Of a stretch of DNA of 15,342 nucleotides, positions 1 to 7,831 are shown one piece after another. The stretch's first letter is position 1. Every line of letters starts with the position of its first letter. Position numbers and translations under genes: made by a program. This DNA comes from Roseovarius sp. (GTDB taxonomy: Bacteria > Pseudomonadota > Alphaproteobacteria > Rhodobacterales > Rhodobacteraceae): contig JAASSQ010000045.1 in NCBI GenBank assembly GCA_021767845.1, forward strand, positions 1-15,342, read 5' to 3'. The notes beneath the pieces were generated by a model that saw nothing but the letters and a program-made list of their open reading frames with translations, was not told the DNA's origin and made no database searches.

Positions 1-2000
1 TACTCGGACAGAAAGGTCTCCAAGAGTCGCTTTGCGTCGTCCTGGAGGTGCAGGGCGCCCATGTGGCTCAGGTGATCGCCGTTCCGGTAGAGCAACGTGT
101 CGCCGGCGAAGAGCGGGCACAGGGCGGGGCCGCACAAGCTGTCGAACATCCGGTAGTAGCGCAGATTGTAAGTGGACGCGGCCAGCGACCTGAATGCCGC
201 GTCATAGATGTCGCGTTGTTTCGCGGCCTCGGCGGGCGCCAGCCCCAGGACATCCGCGTGCCCGAAGCGCAGCCGCCTGATTTGCGTTTTGACGTCGAGC
301 GCGCTGCCGGTCGGAATGTCGTCGAGAAGCACGATGCGCTTGTTGGGCAGCCGCTTGGCCAGCTTGCGCAGCCCGTTCAGCGTGGCCTCTGCGTTATAGG
401 CGCTGCCGTTTCCGTCATAGCCGGAATCCTTCCAGATATCGCCCTCGTGACGATAGCTGTATCCCGTCATCTGGTGCACCCAGAACCCGGTCACGAAGAT
501 GGTGGAGATCTGTGGCAGATCGGACATGAAGGCAAGGAAGGCCTCGGTTTCCCGTTCGAATTCCGGGTCGCCCTGTTCTGACACGCCCACAAGGGGCCGG
601 AACCCCGCGTTGGTGTATTGATAGCCTGCCAGGCCCATGTCCTTCGCCGCCGCGAACACCGCCGGGCTTATCGCGTCGGCGTGGCTGTCTCCGACGAGGG
701 CAAAAGACGGCTTTGCAGACGTGTCCCCCCGCAGGCAGACATCGCCTTGCGCCGCGCGGTCAGGTGTCACGCCGTGGCAATCGCGGCGATCATGCAGCAG
801 GTTCTGCTTGTCGAACCGCGTGAAGAAGTCGGGCGGCAGCCGGCCCGGAAGGCCGTTCGAAGCCGCCAGCGAAAACCCGACGGCCCCCATAACGGCGAAG
901 GAGGACACGGAACTGACGAGAATGGCCTTGCGGCTGACGCGCGCGCGGTTTCGGAAAGGCTGCTCGACCCACGCCCAGGAGATGTAGGCCAACGCGAATG
1001 ACGCAAGCAGGCACAAGACCCCCTGCACCGCGGAAATCTCGCCGTCGCTGGTGTAGTAGGTCAGGGAAATCACCGGCCAGTGCCAGAGGTAGAGCGAGTA
1101 AGACAGCTTGCCGACAAAGACCACCGGTGCGGTGCTGAGCGCCCGTGACACCAACGTCTGGCCGAGGCTGCCGCTTGCGATGATCAGCCCTGCGCCGAGA
1201 CACGGCAGGGCGGCGGCGAGGCCGGGAAAGGCGGTTTCCGCATCAAAGGAGAGGACCGCCCAGCAAATCGCCGCGACACCCGCAAGCGAGGCAAGCGACA
1301 AGAGGCCTTTCCTGCCTGCCAACGGGGCAAGCCAGTCACGGGTAATCGCAATGGCAAGCAGCGCGCCGAGGAACAGTTCCCAAACCCGGTATTGCGGAAG
1401 ATAGAACGCGGCCTCGGGCGCGTTGAACGTGGCCCGGATCGACAGGATCAAGGAGATCGCGGCCAAAAGCCCGATGGCCAGTGCCACGCGGCCCTGAGTC
1501 AACACCCTGTGGAGAAACCAGAGCAACGGTGGAAAGAACAGGTAGAATTGCTCTTCCACGCCGAGCGACCAGGTGTGCAGGAGCGGCTGCAACTCAGCGG
1601 CTTCGGTGAAATAGCCTTGCTGCAGAAACAGCCAGATATTCGCGAAAAAGGCCGCGGCGGCAATCACACCCTTGCCGAAATCGGCAAGGTCGGAGGGCAG
1701 CAGGATGATCGAGGCCGCGACGCTGGTCGCCCCGAGCATGAAAAAAAGGGCCGGCAGGATACGCCGCGCCCGCCGTTCGTAGAAATCCAGCAGCGAAAAG
1801 GTGCCCGTCTGGATCTCGCGCAACAGAAGCGACGTGATCAGGTATCCCGAGATCACGAAGAACACGTCCACGCCGACATATCCGCCGCTGAGCCCAAGCC
1901 CGGCGTGGAAGATCAGAACCGGCATGACCGCGACCGTTCTGAGCCCGTCGATATCTGGTCGGTACTGAATGGCGAACCACCGTTGACTTGCGGACGACAT
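1..2000 (-). CDS. OafA/YrhL-type membrane acyltransferase with C-terminal SGNH domain (3' end at window edge)
   Basis: This probably O-acetylates a surface glycan. In the family, the N-terminal acyltransferase-3 membrane domain passes an acyl group across the inner membrane, and the SGNH domain transfers it to the sugar in the periplasm. The sequence opens with the family hallmark YRPDIDGLRTVAVMPV (about residues 17-32), then GYVGVDVFFVISGYLI, RRARRILPALFF and LHTWSLGVEEQFYLFFP. About ten hydrophobic segments run to roughly residue 370. The SGNH block I is FALVGDSHAD, with the likely nucleophile Ser439. The C-terminal block is NGDHLSHMGA with His643. The start is taken at ATG 2000. A GTG 15 codons upstream (2045) is possible, and neither has a good ribosome binding site. 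After 666 codons the window ends on TA, which fits a TAA or TAG stop one base outside. The gene is divergent from the sulfotransferases. The acceptor is unknown. Confidence 0.93.
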   Translation of the reverse strand, partial: MSSASQRWFAIQYRPDIDGLRTVAVMPVLIFHAGLGLSGGYVGVDVFFVISGYLITSLLLREIQTGTFSLLDFYERRARRILPALFFMLGATSVAASIILLPSDLADFGKGVIAAAAFFANIWLFLQQGYFTEAAELQPLLHTWSLGVEEQFYLFFPPLLWFLHRVLTQGRVALAIGLLAAISLILSIRATFNAPEAAFYLPQYRVWELFLGALLAIAITRDWLAPLAGRKGLLSLASLAGVAAICWAVLSFDAETAFPGLAAALPCLGAGLIIASGSLGQTLVSRALSTAPVVFVGKLSYSLYLWHWPVISLTYYTSDGEISAVQGVLCLLASFALAYISWAWVEQPFRNRARVSRKAILVSSVSSFAVMGAVGFSLAASNGLPGRLPPDFFTRFDKQNLLHDRRDCHGVTPDRAAQGDVCLRGDTSAKPSFALVGDSHADAISPAVFAAAKDMGLAGYQYTNAGFRPLVGVSEQGDPEFERETEAFLAFMSDLPQISTIFVTGFWVHQMTGYSYRHEGDIWKDSGYDGNGSAYNAEATLNGLRKLAKRLPNKRIVLLDDIPTGSALDVKTQIRRLRFGHADVLGLAPAEAAKQRDIYDAAFRSLAASTYNLRYYRMFDSLCGPALCPLFAGDTLLYRNGDHLSHMGALHLQDDAKRLLETFLSE

Positions 2001-2214
2001 CAAACACGCCGCCGGTTTGAACGGCTGGCCGCGCAGGAATTTCACAAAACCCGAGTGCAGGCAATCGTTTCGCGGCGGTCAGGGCATGGGGGTGCGCCCT
2101 TGTGCTTTTGCGGGCGAGCCGGGGCAAAAATGGGGCCGCGACCGTCCTTCCCGTTGTTTCCCAAGTGCAAGATGTGAAATACGGGGTGCGAATGGACAAA
2201 GATGAGCTGCTGCC
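2001..2214. other. Divergent intergenic region, acyltransferase / sulfotransferase
   Basis: This 214-base gap separates two divergent genes and must hold promoters for both unless transcripts start further away. I see no convincing -35/-10 pair in either direction. The only visible oddity is an eight-codon open frame starting at ATG 2192, whose TGA overlaps the sulfotransferase ATG as ATGA (2215-2218). The gap looks somewhat less GC-rich than its flanks, which is a visual impression and not a calculation. Confidence 0.5.
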
Positions 2215-3150
2215 ATGACGCATTTCAAGTCAGGTCCCGATTTCCTGTGCATCGGGATGCCGGCCTCGGGCACGCGCTGGTTGTATGACAACCTGCAGGC
2301 GCATGCCGATGTCGAAATGCCGCTGATCAAGGAACTGCATTTCCTGGATCGCGGGTTTCGCAGCCGGACGTTGAAGAACCGGCTTGATCGTGTGGCGCGG
2401 CGCGAACGGGATGGGCAGCCCATCGACTCGCGGCACCGGGCGTTTCTGGATGCCTACGCCAAGGCGCCGTCTGTGCCCGGCCTGGTGAAGGCCGAAGAGG
2501 ATTTCCTGCGCCTGTGGAAACATGGCGACGCCATCGAGACGCCCTTCAAGCCGGATCAAGAGCATTTCGACTGGTACGAGGGCTTGTTCGCGCCCTATCG
2601 CCCCAGCCTGACGGGGGACATTACGCCCGGTTACTGGCGTATCGGGCCTGACGTGATCCGCGACTTTCACGCGCGTTACCCGCATGTCCGGTATCTGGCG
2701 ATGGTGCGCGATCCGGTCCGGCGCACGGTGTCATCGCTCAACAAGCAGGTTCACAAGGGATTGTTCACGCTGGATCAGGCGCGCGGCCTTATCAAGGCGC
2801 CGCCGCCCGAGGCAAAGGTGATCGCGAATGGCGACCTGGTGCATACCTTCGGCGTCCGGGCGAGCGAGGCGATCGGGAAATGGGCCGGGGTCGTGGGGCG
2901 CGATGCGATCAAGGTGGTGGCGCTGGACCATGTCTCGGCGGATCCCGACGCGGCGCGCTCGGACATCTATGGGTTCCTGGGCCTGTCGCCTGATCCTGCA
3001 AAGGTCGATCGGGACATGACCCAGAACCGCAAGGAAAACCGCTTTCCCAACCTGCTGGCCGATGTCGATACCACGGTGCTGCGTCAAAGGCTTGCGGGCG
3101 AAATCGAAGCCTGCAAGGCGCTGATTGACGATCCGTCTCTGTCCTGGTGA
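2215..3150 (+). CDS. PAPS-dependent sulfotransferase, first of a tandem pair
   Basis: This is predicted to move a sulfuryl group from PAPS to a carbohydrate or lipid acceptor in the cytoplasm. The 5'-phosphosulfate loop is visible as IGMPASGTRWLYDNL (about residues 13-27). The 3'-phosphate site is YLAMVRDPVRRTVSS (160-174), with Arg165 and Ser173/174 in the expected places. GDITPGYW (134-141) matches the conserved strand before it. The 311-residue length suits a single-domain bacterial sulfotransferase with no signal peptide or membrane segment. ATG 2215 begins just before the PAPS loop, and the ribosome binding site is weak. The gene is followed after 46 bases by a close paralogue, then by an ABC exporter and a glycosyltransferase, so a cell-surface glycan or glycolipid is the likely acceptor. 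Bacterial precedents for sulfated carbohydrates include NodH and LpsS of rhizobia. The actual substrate cannot be told from the sequence. Confidence 0.9.
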   Translation: MTHFKSGPDFLCIGMPASGTRWLYDNLQAHADVEMPLIKELHFLDRGFRSRTLKNRLDRVARRERDGQPIDSRHRAFLDAYAKAPSVPGLVKAEEDFLRLWKHGDAIETPFKPDQEHFDWYEGLFAPYRPSLTGDITPGYWRIGPDVIRDFHARYPHVRYLAMVRDPVRRTVSSLNKQVHKGLFTLDQARGLIKAPPPEAKVIANGDLVHTFGVRASEAIGKWAGVVGRDAIKVVALDHVSADPDAARSDIYGFLGLSPDPAKVDRDMTQNRKENRFPNLLADVDTTVLRQRLAGEIEACKALIDDPSLSW

Positions 3151-3181
3151 TCGCGGCAGGCCGGGGAAGCGCAGGAATGTC

Positions 3182-3187
3182 AGGAGG
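3182..3187 (+). promoter_or_regulatory. Shine-Dalgarno that fixes the start of the second sulfotransferase
   Basis: A perfect AGGAGG lies nine bases before GTG 3197. The same frame is open back to ATG 3125, but that ATG lies inside the previous gene. Starting at GTG 3197 gives a protein whose PAPS loop sits at almost the same distance from the N-terminus as in the paralogue. Confidence 0.8.
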
Positions 3188-3196
3188 TTGCAGGCG

Positions 3197-4096
3197 GTGA
3201 GTGTCGAGAATGGACCGGATTTCGTATGTATCGGGATGCCCAGTTCGGGCACCCGGTGGCTATACGACAACCTGCAGGCGCACGAGGACACGCAGATGCC
3301 GCTCATCAAGGAGCTGCACTTCCTCGACCGTGGCTTTCGCGAGCGCAGTGTCCGCAACGTCCTGAAGTACCTGGAGGCCGAGGCCGGCGCGCCCGTGCCC
3401 CTGTCGGCCGCCGATCGGACGTTCCTGAAGCGGTATGCCGAATGCGACCTGCTGCCCGAGCTGCGCGCGGCCGAGCAGGAGTATCACGAGGTCTTCAAGA
3501 CCGGGGCGAGCGACGAGACGCTGTTCCGTCCCGAGGGCCGGCATTTCGATTGGTATGACAGCCTGTTCGACTGCTACCGCCCGAAAATGTCGGGGGACAT
3601 CACGCCGGGCTATTGGCGGTTGAATTCCGATGTCATCGAGGCCTTTCACGCGCGCTATCCCGAGGCCCGCTACTTGGCCATCTTGCGCAACCCGGTGGCG
3701 CGCGTCGTGTCGGCGATGAACAAGAAGGTGCACAAGGGGCTGAAATCGCGGGCAGACGCGCGGCGCCATCTCGAAGCGGCCGACAGCAAGCTGCCGCGCC
3801 TTCTGCCCTCCAGGGCGATCGAGAAATGGAGCGCGGTCGTGGGCCGCGAGGCGATCCTGGTCCTGACGCTCGATGACGTGATCGCCGATCCCCAAGCGAC
3901 CCGTCACAGGATCTATGACTTCCTGGACCTGTCCACCGACCCCGCGAAAATCGACCTGAGCCTGACCGACAACAGAAAGCAGAACAGGTTTCCGAACCTG
4001 CTTGGCGACGTGGACACGACCAACCTGCGCCGCCGGTATGACGAGGAAATCGAGCGCTGCCGCGCGTTGATCGGCGGGGCGACCTTCGACTGGTAG
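3197..4096 (+). CDS. PAPS-dependent sulfotransferase, second of a tandem pair
   Basis: This is a paralogue of the preceding gene with the same predicted reaction. Using the GTG start, the 299-residue protein has the PAPS loop IGMPSSGTRWLYDNL (about 12-26), GDITPGYW (133-140) and the 3'-phosphate site YLAILRNPVARVVSA (159-173), with Arg164 and Ser172. Arg-Asn-Pro replaces the Arg-Asp-Pro of the first copy, and both forms are common in the superfamily. The two proteins are nearly identical through the PAPS loop and the following MPLIKELHFLDRGFR segment. They are also alike near the C-terminus (NRFPNLL, DVDTT), and both end in Trp. They diverge in the middle (about 50-115 and 180-205), where acceptor specificity would be expected. 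The frame is open upstream to ATG 3125, but the strong AGGAGG before GTG 3197 argues for the shorter form. This reads as a tandem duplication followed by divergence. Confidence 0.9.
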   Translation: MSVENGPDFVCIGMPSSGTRWLYDNLQAHEDTQMPLIKELHFLDRGFRERSVRNVLKYLEAEAGAPVPLSAADRTFLKRYAECDLLPELRAAEQEYHEVFKTGASDETLFRPEGRHFDWYDSLFDCYRPKMSGDITPGYWRLNSDVIEAFHARYPEARYLAILRNPVARVVSAMNKKVHKGLKSRADARRHLEAADSKLPRLLPSRAIEKWSAVVGREAILVLTLDDVIADPQATRHRIYDFLDLSTDPAKIDLSLTDNRKQNRFPNLLGDVDTTNLRRRYDEEIERCRALIGGATFDW

Positions 4097-4206
4097 GCGC
4101 ATCGCGGTCCGGCGGTCGCGTGCCGCAGGCCGACAACGTCCTTGCCCCTCGACCAATTCATGCCTATGCGTCTGGTACCCGAGAGAAGACGACCCGAAAG
4201 GTCCGC

Positions 4207-5952
4207 ATGGACGCACGAAATCTGACACCGGTTGGCGTCATCAAGTACCTGTTGAAGGACGCCTTGCCATCGCGGTGGAAGCTGCTGGCCCTGTCGATCC
4301 TGTGCATGGCGGGCGTCGCCGGATTCACTGCGGCACTGGCCTATTCCACGCGGCTGATCGTGAACGACGTGTTCGTGGCCGAGGATGCCGCGGCGGCGGT
4401 GCAGGTCGCGCTTCTGATCGTCGGCGTGTCAATCGGCAAGAGCGGGTTTCAATACGCCAATGACGTGATCTCGGTCATGTTCCAGCGGTCGGTCGCCTCG
4501 GCCTATCAGAAGATGATCTTCGAGAAGCTGATCCACAAGGACGTGTGGCATTTCATCGGCGAACACGCCTCGGTCCAGATGAACAAGGTGCGGCTGTGGG
4601 GGGACGCCTGCGCCAACGTGGTCGTGAACGTCTCGAACCGCCTGTTCACCGAGGCGCTGACGGTGGTGGCCCTGTTCATCGTGATGATCATCCAGGACCC
4701 GCTTATGACGCTGCTCAGCAGTATCCTTTTCCCGGTGATCTTCTACCTGGTGTCGAACCTGTCGAACCGGATCCGCGCGATGGCGAATTCCGAGGCCGAG
4801 TTGGAGGGCGGTTTCGTCAAGGTCGGGTCCGAGGCTTTTGCGGGCATCAAGACCGTGAAGACCTACGGTCTTCAGGACAAGACGATCCGGCGCTTCAACA
4901 ACGCGGTGACCAAGCTGGAAAACCGGGTGTTCAAGATCGCCAAGATCACCAAGGCCACGGTGCCGCTGATGGAATTGCTGGGCGGGCTGGTGATCGCGAT
5001 GTTCGTGATTTACGCGGCCTGGCAGACCATCGCCCAAGGCAAGACGCCGGGCGAGTTCACGGCCTTCATCACCGCCTTCATCATGGCCTACCAACCCGCC
5101 GAGCGGCTTTCCAATATCTGGGTCGAGATCCAGAAAAGCCTGATCCAGGCGCAGAAGATGTTCGATACCATCTCCGAGCCGCCCGAGAAGCGCGACTACG
5201 GCGACAAGACGCTGGAAGGCACGGAACCGACCGTCGCCTTCGAGAACGTGAGTTTCGAATACAAGAAGCGCACGCCGGCCCTGAGTCATGTCGATTTCGA
5301 GGTGAAGCCCGGCGAGCGGGTGGCCATCGTGGGCCGGTCGGGGGCGGGCAAGACCACGCTCATTGACCTGGTTATGCGGTTCTATGATCCGACCGACGGG
5401 GTGGTGCGCATCGGGGGGATGGACCTGCACGATCTGACCGAAGAGTCGCTGCGCGACTACATCGCCCTCATCAGCCAGGACGTGTTCCTGTTCGAGGGGT
5501 CGATCCGCGACAACATCCGCGACGGCAATCCGCAGGCAACGGACGAGCAGGTGGAGCGGGCCGCGCGCATCGCCGCGCTGTCGGACATCATCGACAAGTC
5601 CGACAAAGGTCTGGACACGCAGGTCGGCCCGAACGGCGTTTCCCTGTCGGGCGGGCAGAAACAGCGGGTCGGGATCGCCCGCGCCCTGGTGCGCGATGCC
5701 AAGGTCTTCATCTTCGACGAGGCCACGAGCGCGCTGGACGGCGACAACGAGCGCAAGATCATGCTGAACCTCATGGAAGAGATGCCGGGCCGCACGATCC
5801 TGTTCGTCACGCACCGGGCCTCGACACTGCAATACGTGGACCGGGTTTTGCTGCTGGACAACGGTCACCTGGTGGCCTTCGACACGCCCGAGAACCTGGC
5901 GCGCGACAGCGCTTATTACCGCGACCTGTTCCATATCGACACTCCCGCCTGA
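4207..5952 (+). CDS. ABC half-transporter (membrane domain fused to ATPase), MsbA/PglK-like lipid or glycolipid exporter
   Basis: This is predicted to work as a homodimer in the inner membrane, flipping or exporting a lipid-linked substrate with ATP. Residues 1-310 form a membrane domain with about six helices (roughly 24-46, 65-85, 146-165, 170-192, 258-280, 286-303). The ATPase domain follows from about 343: Walker A GRSGAGKT (376-383), Q-loop LISQDVF with Gln434, signature LSGGQ (490-494), Walker B VFIFDE (500-505) and switch His546. All catalytic residues are present. The start is taken at ATG 4207, which has an AAAGG five bases upstream and gives 581 residues, the usual size. The frame is open to GTG 4120, but that N-terminal extension has no family character. 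The transporter sits between two sulfotransferases and a glycosyltransferase, suggesting a sulfated glycolipid cargo. This fused architecture differs from the separate subunits (KpsM/KpsT, Wzm/Wzt) of capsule and O-antigen exporters. Confidence 0.93.
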   Translation: MDARNLTPVGVIKYLLKDALPSRWKLLALSILCMAGVAGFTAALAYSTRLIVNDVFVAEDAAAAVQVALLIVGVSIGKSGFQYANDVISVMFQRSVASAYQKMIFEKLIHKDVWHFIGEHASVQMNKVRLWGDACANVVVNVSNRLFTEALTVVALFIVMIIQDPLMTLLSSILFPVIFYLVSNLSNRIRAMANSEAELEGGFVKVGSEAFAGIKTVKTYGLQDKTIRRFNNAVTKLENRVFKIAKITKATVPLMELLGGLVIAMFVIYAAWQTIAQGKTPGEFTAFITAFIMAYQPAERLSNIWVEIQKSLIQAQKMFDTISEPPEKRDYGDKTLEGTEPTVAFENVSFEYKKRTPALSHVDFEVKPGERVAIVGRSGAGKTTLIDLVMRFYDPTDGVVRIGGMDLHDLTEESLRDYIALISQDVFLFEGSIRDNIRDGNPQATDEQVERAARIAALSDIIDKSDKGLDTQVGPNGVSLSGGQKQRVGIARALVRDAKVFIFDEATSALDGDNERKIMLNLMEEMPGRTILFVTHRASTLQYVDRVLLLDNGHLVAFDTPENLARDSAYYRDLFHIDTPA

Positions 5953-6088
5953 AGCAGACACGCGGCGCGAAACCGCTGCCCTACCGGCAAAAAAACCACG
6001 CTTGGCGCCTCTGCGCGGATTTGGTTTTGCAGGACAGGAACGCCGGGGGTAAGGCTGGCGCCACAGTCAGCGAAGCGTCCGGGAGATC
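5953..6088 (+). other. Gap between ABC transporter and glycosyltransferase
   Basis: These 136 bases hold no gene I can support. The sequence TGGCGCC occurs twice (within about 6003-6009 and 6056-6062). A run of seven A at 5989-5995 is not preceded by a good hairpin on either strand. GGGAG at 6081-6085 is a plausible though closely spaced ribosome binding site for the next gene. Transcriptional continuity with the ABC gene is therefore possible but not shown. Confidence 0.4.
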
Positions 6089-7810
6089 ATGGAAAAGATA
6101 CGTCAGCTCAAGCGCCAGCGAAACCTGCTGCTGATCGGTGCGCTTCCGTTTTTCCCGGTGATCCTGGGCTACCTCTATGTGCAGCGCGCTCGGAAAAAGC
6201 GCGAGTGGCGGCGCGCTTTGGACACCTTCGCGGGCTTCCACGGGGTGCAGGCGGACGAGATCTCGGGCTGGCTGGACCGGCACCGCGGCGATATTCGTGC
6301 GCGGCTGACGGATGGCCGACTGGCCGAGATGCTGGACAAGGCGCGGCGGATCGACCCGATCCTGCCCGCGTTCTCGCCCAAACAGCGCATCCTCGTGCAG
6401 CCACTGGCGCTTCGCGGTGTCACCTTCATGGTGAACAGCATTCTGGAGTTGCAGGAACGCGTGGGCCGGGCCCGTTTCGACACGGTCCTTGTGACAAGCG
6501 ATGCGGCCGATCAAGACGAATTGCAGGCCGTGCTGGGGGCCGTGGGCGCACCGGACGACGGGTGCCTGGTGATCGACACTTCGCGCGAGGGCGGAATCGC
6601 CGCGCCTCCCGACGCGCTGCGCGTCCACGAGGCGTCGCCCCATGCGGCGCTCTTGAAACCGCAGGAGCTTGAAACGGTCGTGTTCGAGTTCATCCGCGCT
6701 GCCAGTGCCCGCCGGGTCATCATCGCGGACAGCGAACTTGGTTGGGGGATATTCACGGTCTATGGCCGCGCGCTGGCCGCGTCGGCGCAGATCGAGGCCC
6801 TGTTCTCGGCGCGGCCCGACAACCCGTTCACCAACCAGAACTTCTATCGCTATTTCGACCAGCTCGACACGGTTCTTGCCGCCAGCGAGGAGGACCGGGA
6901 TCGACTGGTGGCGCGTTTCAACCTGTGTCCCGAGGACGCGGCCCGCGTTGTTGCGGCCGGGTCCGGTGCCGGTGCCTCGCCGCGGCGGTCGCGCGACGTG
7001 CTGCCGCTCATCGGCGGTACCGACGAGCCGTTGCACCATGCCGAGCCCGATCTGGACATCTCGATGGTTGTGACGGTGCATGACGAAACGGTGGTGACGG
7101 CGGCCAGCATGAAGGCCGCCAACGCGGCCGCCGCCGAGGCCGAACGTGCCGGGTTCTCGATTGAAAAGATCATCGCGCTGGATTCGGCCACCGACCGGGC
7201 GCGGGCCTGCATGAAGCAGCCGGTCTACGAGGATTGGTCGGTGGTCGAGGTGACCGACCGCGACCTGGGGCGCACGCGCAACCGTCTTGTGCGGATTTCG
7301 CGGGGCCGGTTCGTGGCCTTCCTGGATGCCGATGACTTGTTCAGCGAGAACTGGCTGGCGCAGGGCGCGACCGTTCTGGACGAGGCGGCCAAGCGGGGCG
7401 AAAAGGTGATCGCGCATCCCGAGCTCAACTGGATCTTCGACCGGGAAAACGCGATTTTCGCGGTCACGCCGCAGGAAAGCCCGGCCTATTCGCCGGTCCT
7501 GTTCTATTTCACCAATTACTACGACAGCCTGTGCATGGCCCCCCGCGAAGCGCATCTGGAGTTGCCGTACGTGTCACGCGACATCCCCAACGGCCTGTCC
7601 TATCAGGACTACCAGTTCTCGATCGAGACGATCGCGGCGGGCTGGACGCACCGGATTGCAAGGGACACGATCATCTTCAAGCGCCGGCGCGACACCTCGC
7701 TGGTCACCGAAAGCCGCGACAGCACATGCGTTGTCCGCCAGCTTGACGCGATGGCGGTGGACAAGGTCATGGGGTTGGGGGTGTCGAACGCTGCCCGGGA
7801 CACTGGCTGA
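6089..7810 (+). CDS. Membrane-anchored glycosyltransferase: GT-B-like N-terminal region plus GT-A (family 2) C-terminal domain
   Basis: This is predicted to transfer a sugar from a nucleotide sugar on the cytoplasmic face of the membrane. A single hydrophobic helix (about residues 12-30) flanked by basic residues anchors the N-terminus, followed by a charged helical stretch (35-95). The C-terminal catalytic domain starts at DISMVVTVHDE (about 323). It has the DRDLGRTRNRL segment (391-400) and the metal/nucleotide motif FLDADDLFSENW (411-422). The late block YQDYQFSIETIAAGWTHRI (505-523) resembles the conserved W/Y-x-D...E...AAG acceptor region of capsule-type family 2 enzymes. Residues about 100-300 are different: VIIADSELGWGIFTVYG and the later LAASEEDRDRLVARF stretch recall the end of a GT4 N-terminal Rossmann half. 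Whether that half is active is unknown. At 573 residues it is roughly twice the size of a simple family 2 enzyme. It lies 136 bases after the ABC gene on the same strand. Confidence 0.85.
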   Translation: MEKIRQLKRQRNLLLIGALPFFPVILGYLYVQRARKKREWRRALDTFAGFHGVQADEISGWLDRHRGDIRARLTDGRLAEMLDKARRIDPILPAFSPKQRILVQPLALRGVTFMVNSILELQERVGRARFDTVLVTSDAADQDELQAVLGAVGAPDDGCLVIDTSREGGIAAPPDALRVHEASPHAALLKPQELETVVFEFIRAASARRVIIADSELGWGIFTVYGRALAASAQIEALFSARPDNPFTNQNFYRYFDQLDTVLAASEEDRDRLVARFNLCPEDAARVVAAGSGAGASPRRSRDVLPLIGGTDEPLHHAEPDLDISMVVTVHDETVVTAASMKAANAAAAEAERAGFSIEKIIALDSATDRARACMKQPVYEDWSVVEVTDRDLGRTRNRLVRISRGRFVAFLDADDLFSENWLAQGATVLDEAAKRGEKVIAHPELNWIFDRENAIFAVTPQESPAYSPVLFYFTNYYDSLCMAPREAHLELPYVSRDIPNGLSYQDYQFSIETIAAGWTHRIARDTIIFKRRRDTSLVTESRDSTCVVRQLDAMAVDKVMGLGVSNAARDTG

Positions 7811-7831
7811 ACCGGCCGGGCCGCCGCGCGG

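Noticed and set aside
2152..2182. TTGTTT-17-AAATAC as a promoter for the first sulfotransferase
   Set aside because: The spacing is right, but the -10 element matches only two of six consensus bases.
4429..5961. 510-codon open frame on the minus strand
   Set aside because: It lies antisense to the ABC transporter, which has every expected motif. Its translation is low in hydrophobic patterning and matches no family; such long antisense frames are common in GC-rich DNA.
5981..7555. 524-codon open frame on the minus strand
   Set aside because: It is antisense to the hybrid glycosyltransferase and shows only histidine/arginine/glycine-rich shadow composition with no motif.
7811..7831. GC-rich palindromic stretch between convergent genes as a terminator
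   Set aside because: The palindromes overlap without a usable loop, and there is no T-run on either strand.
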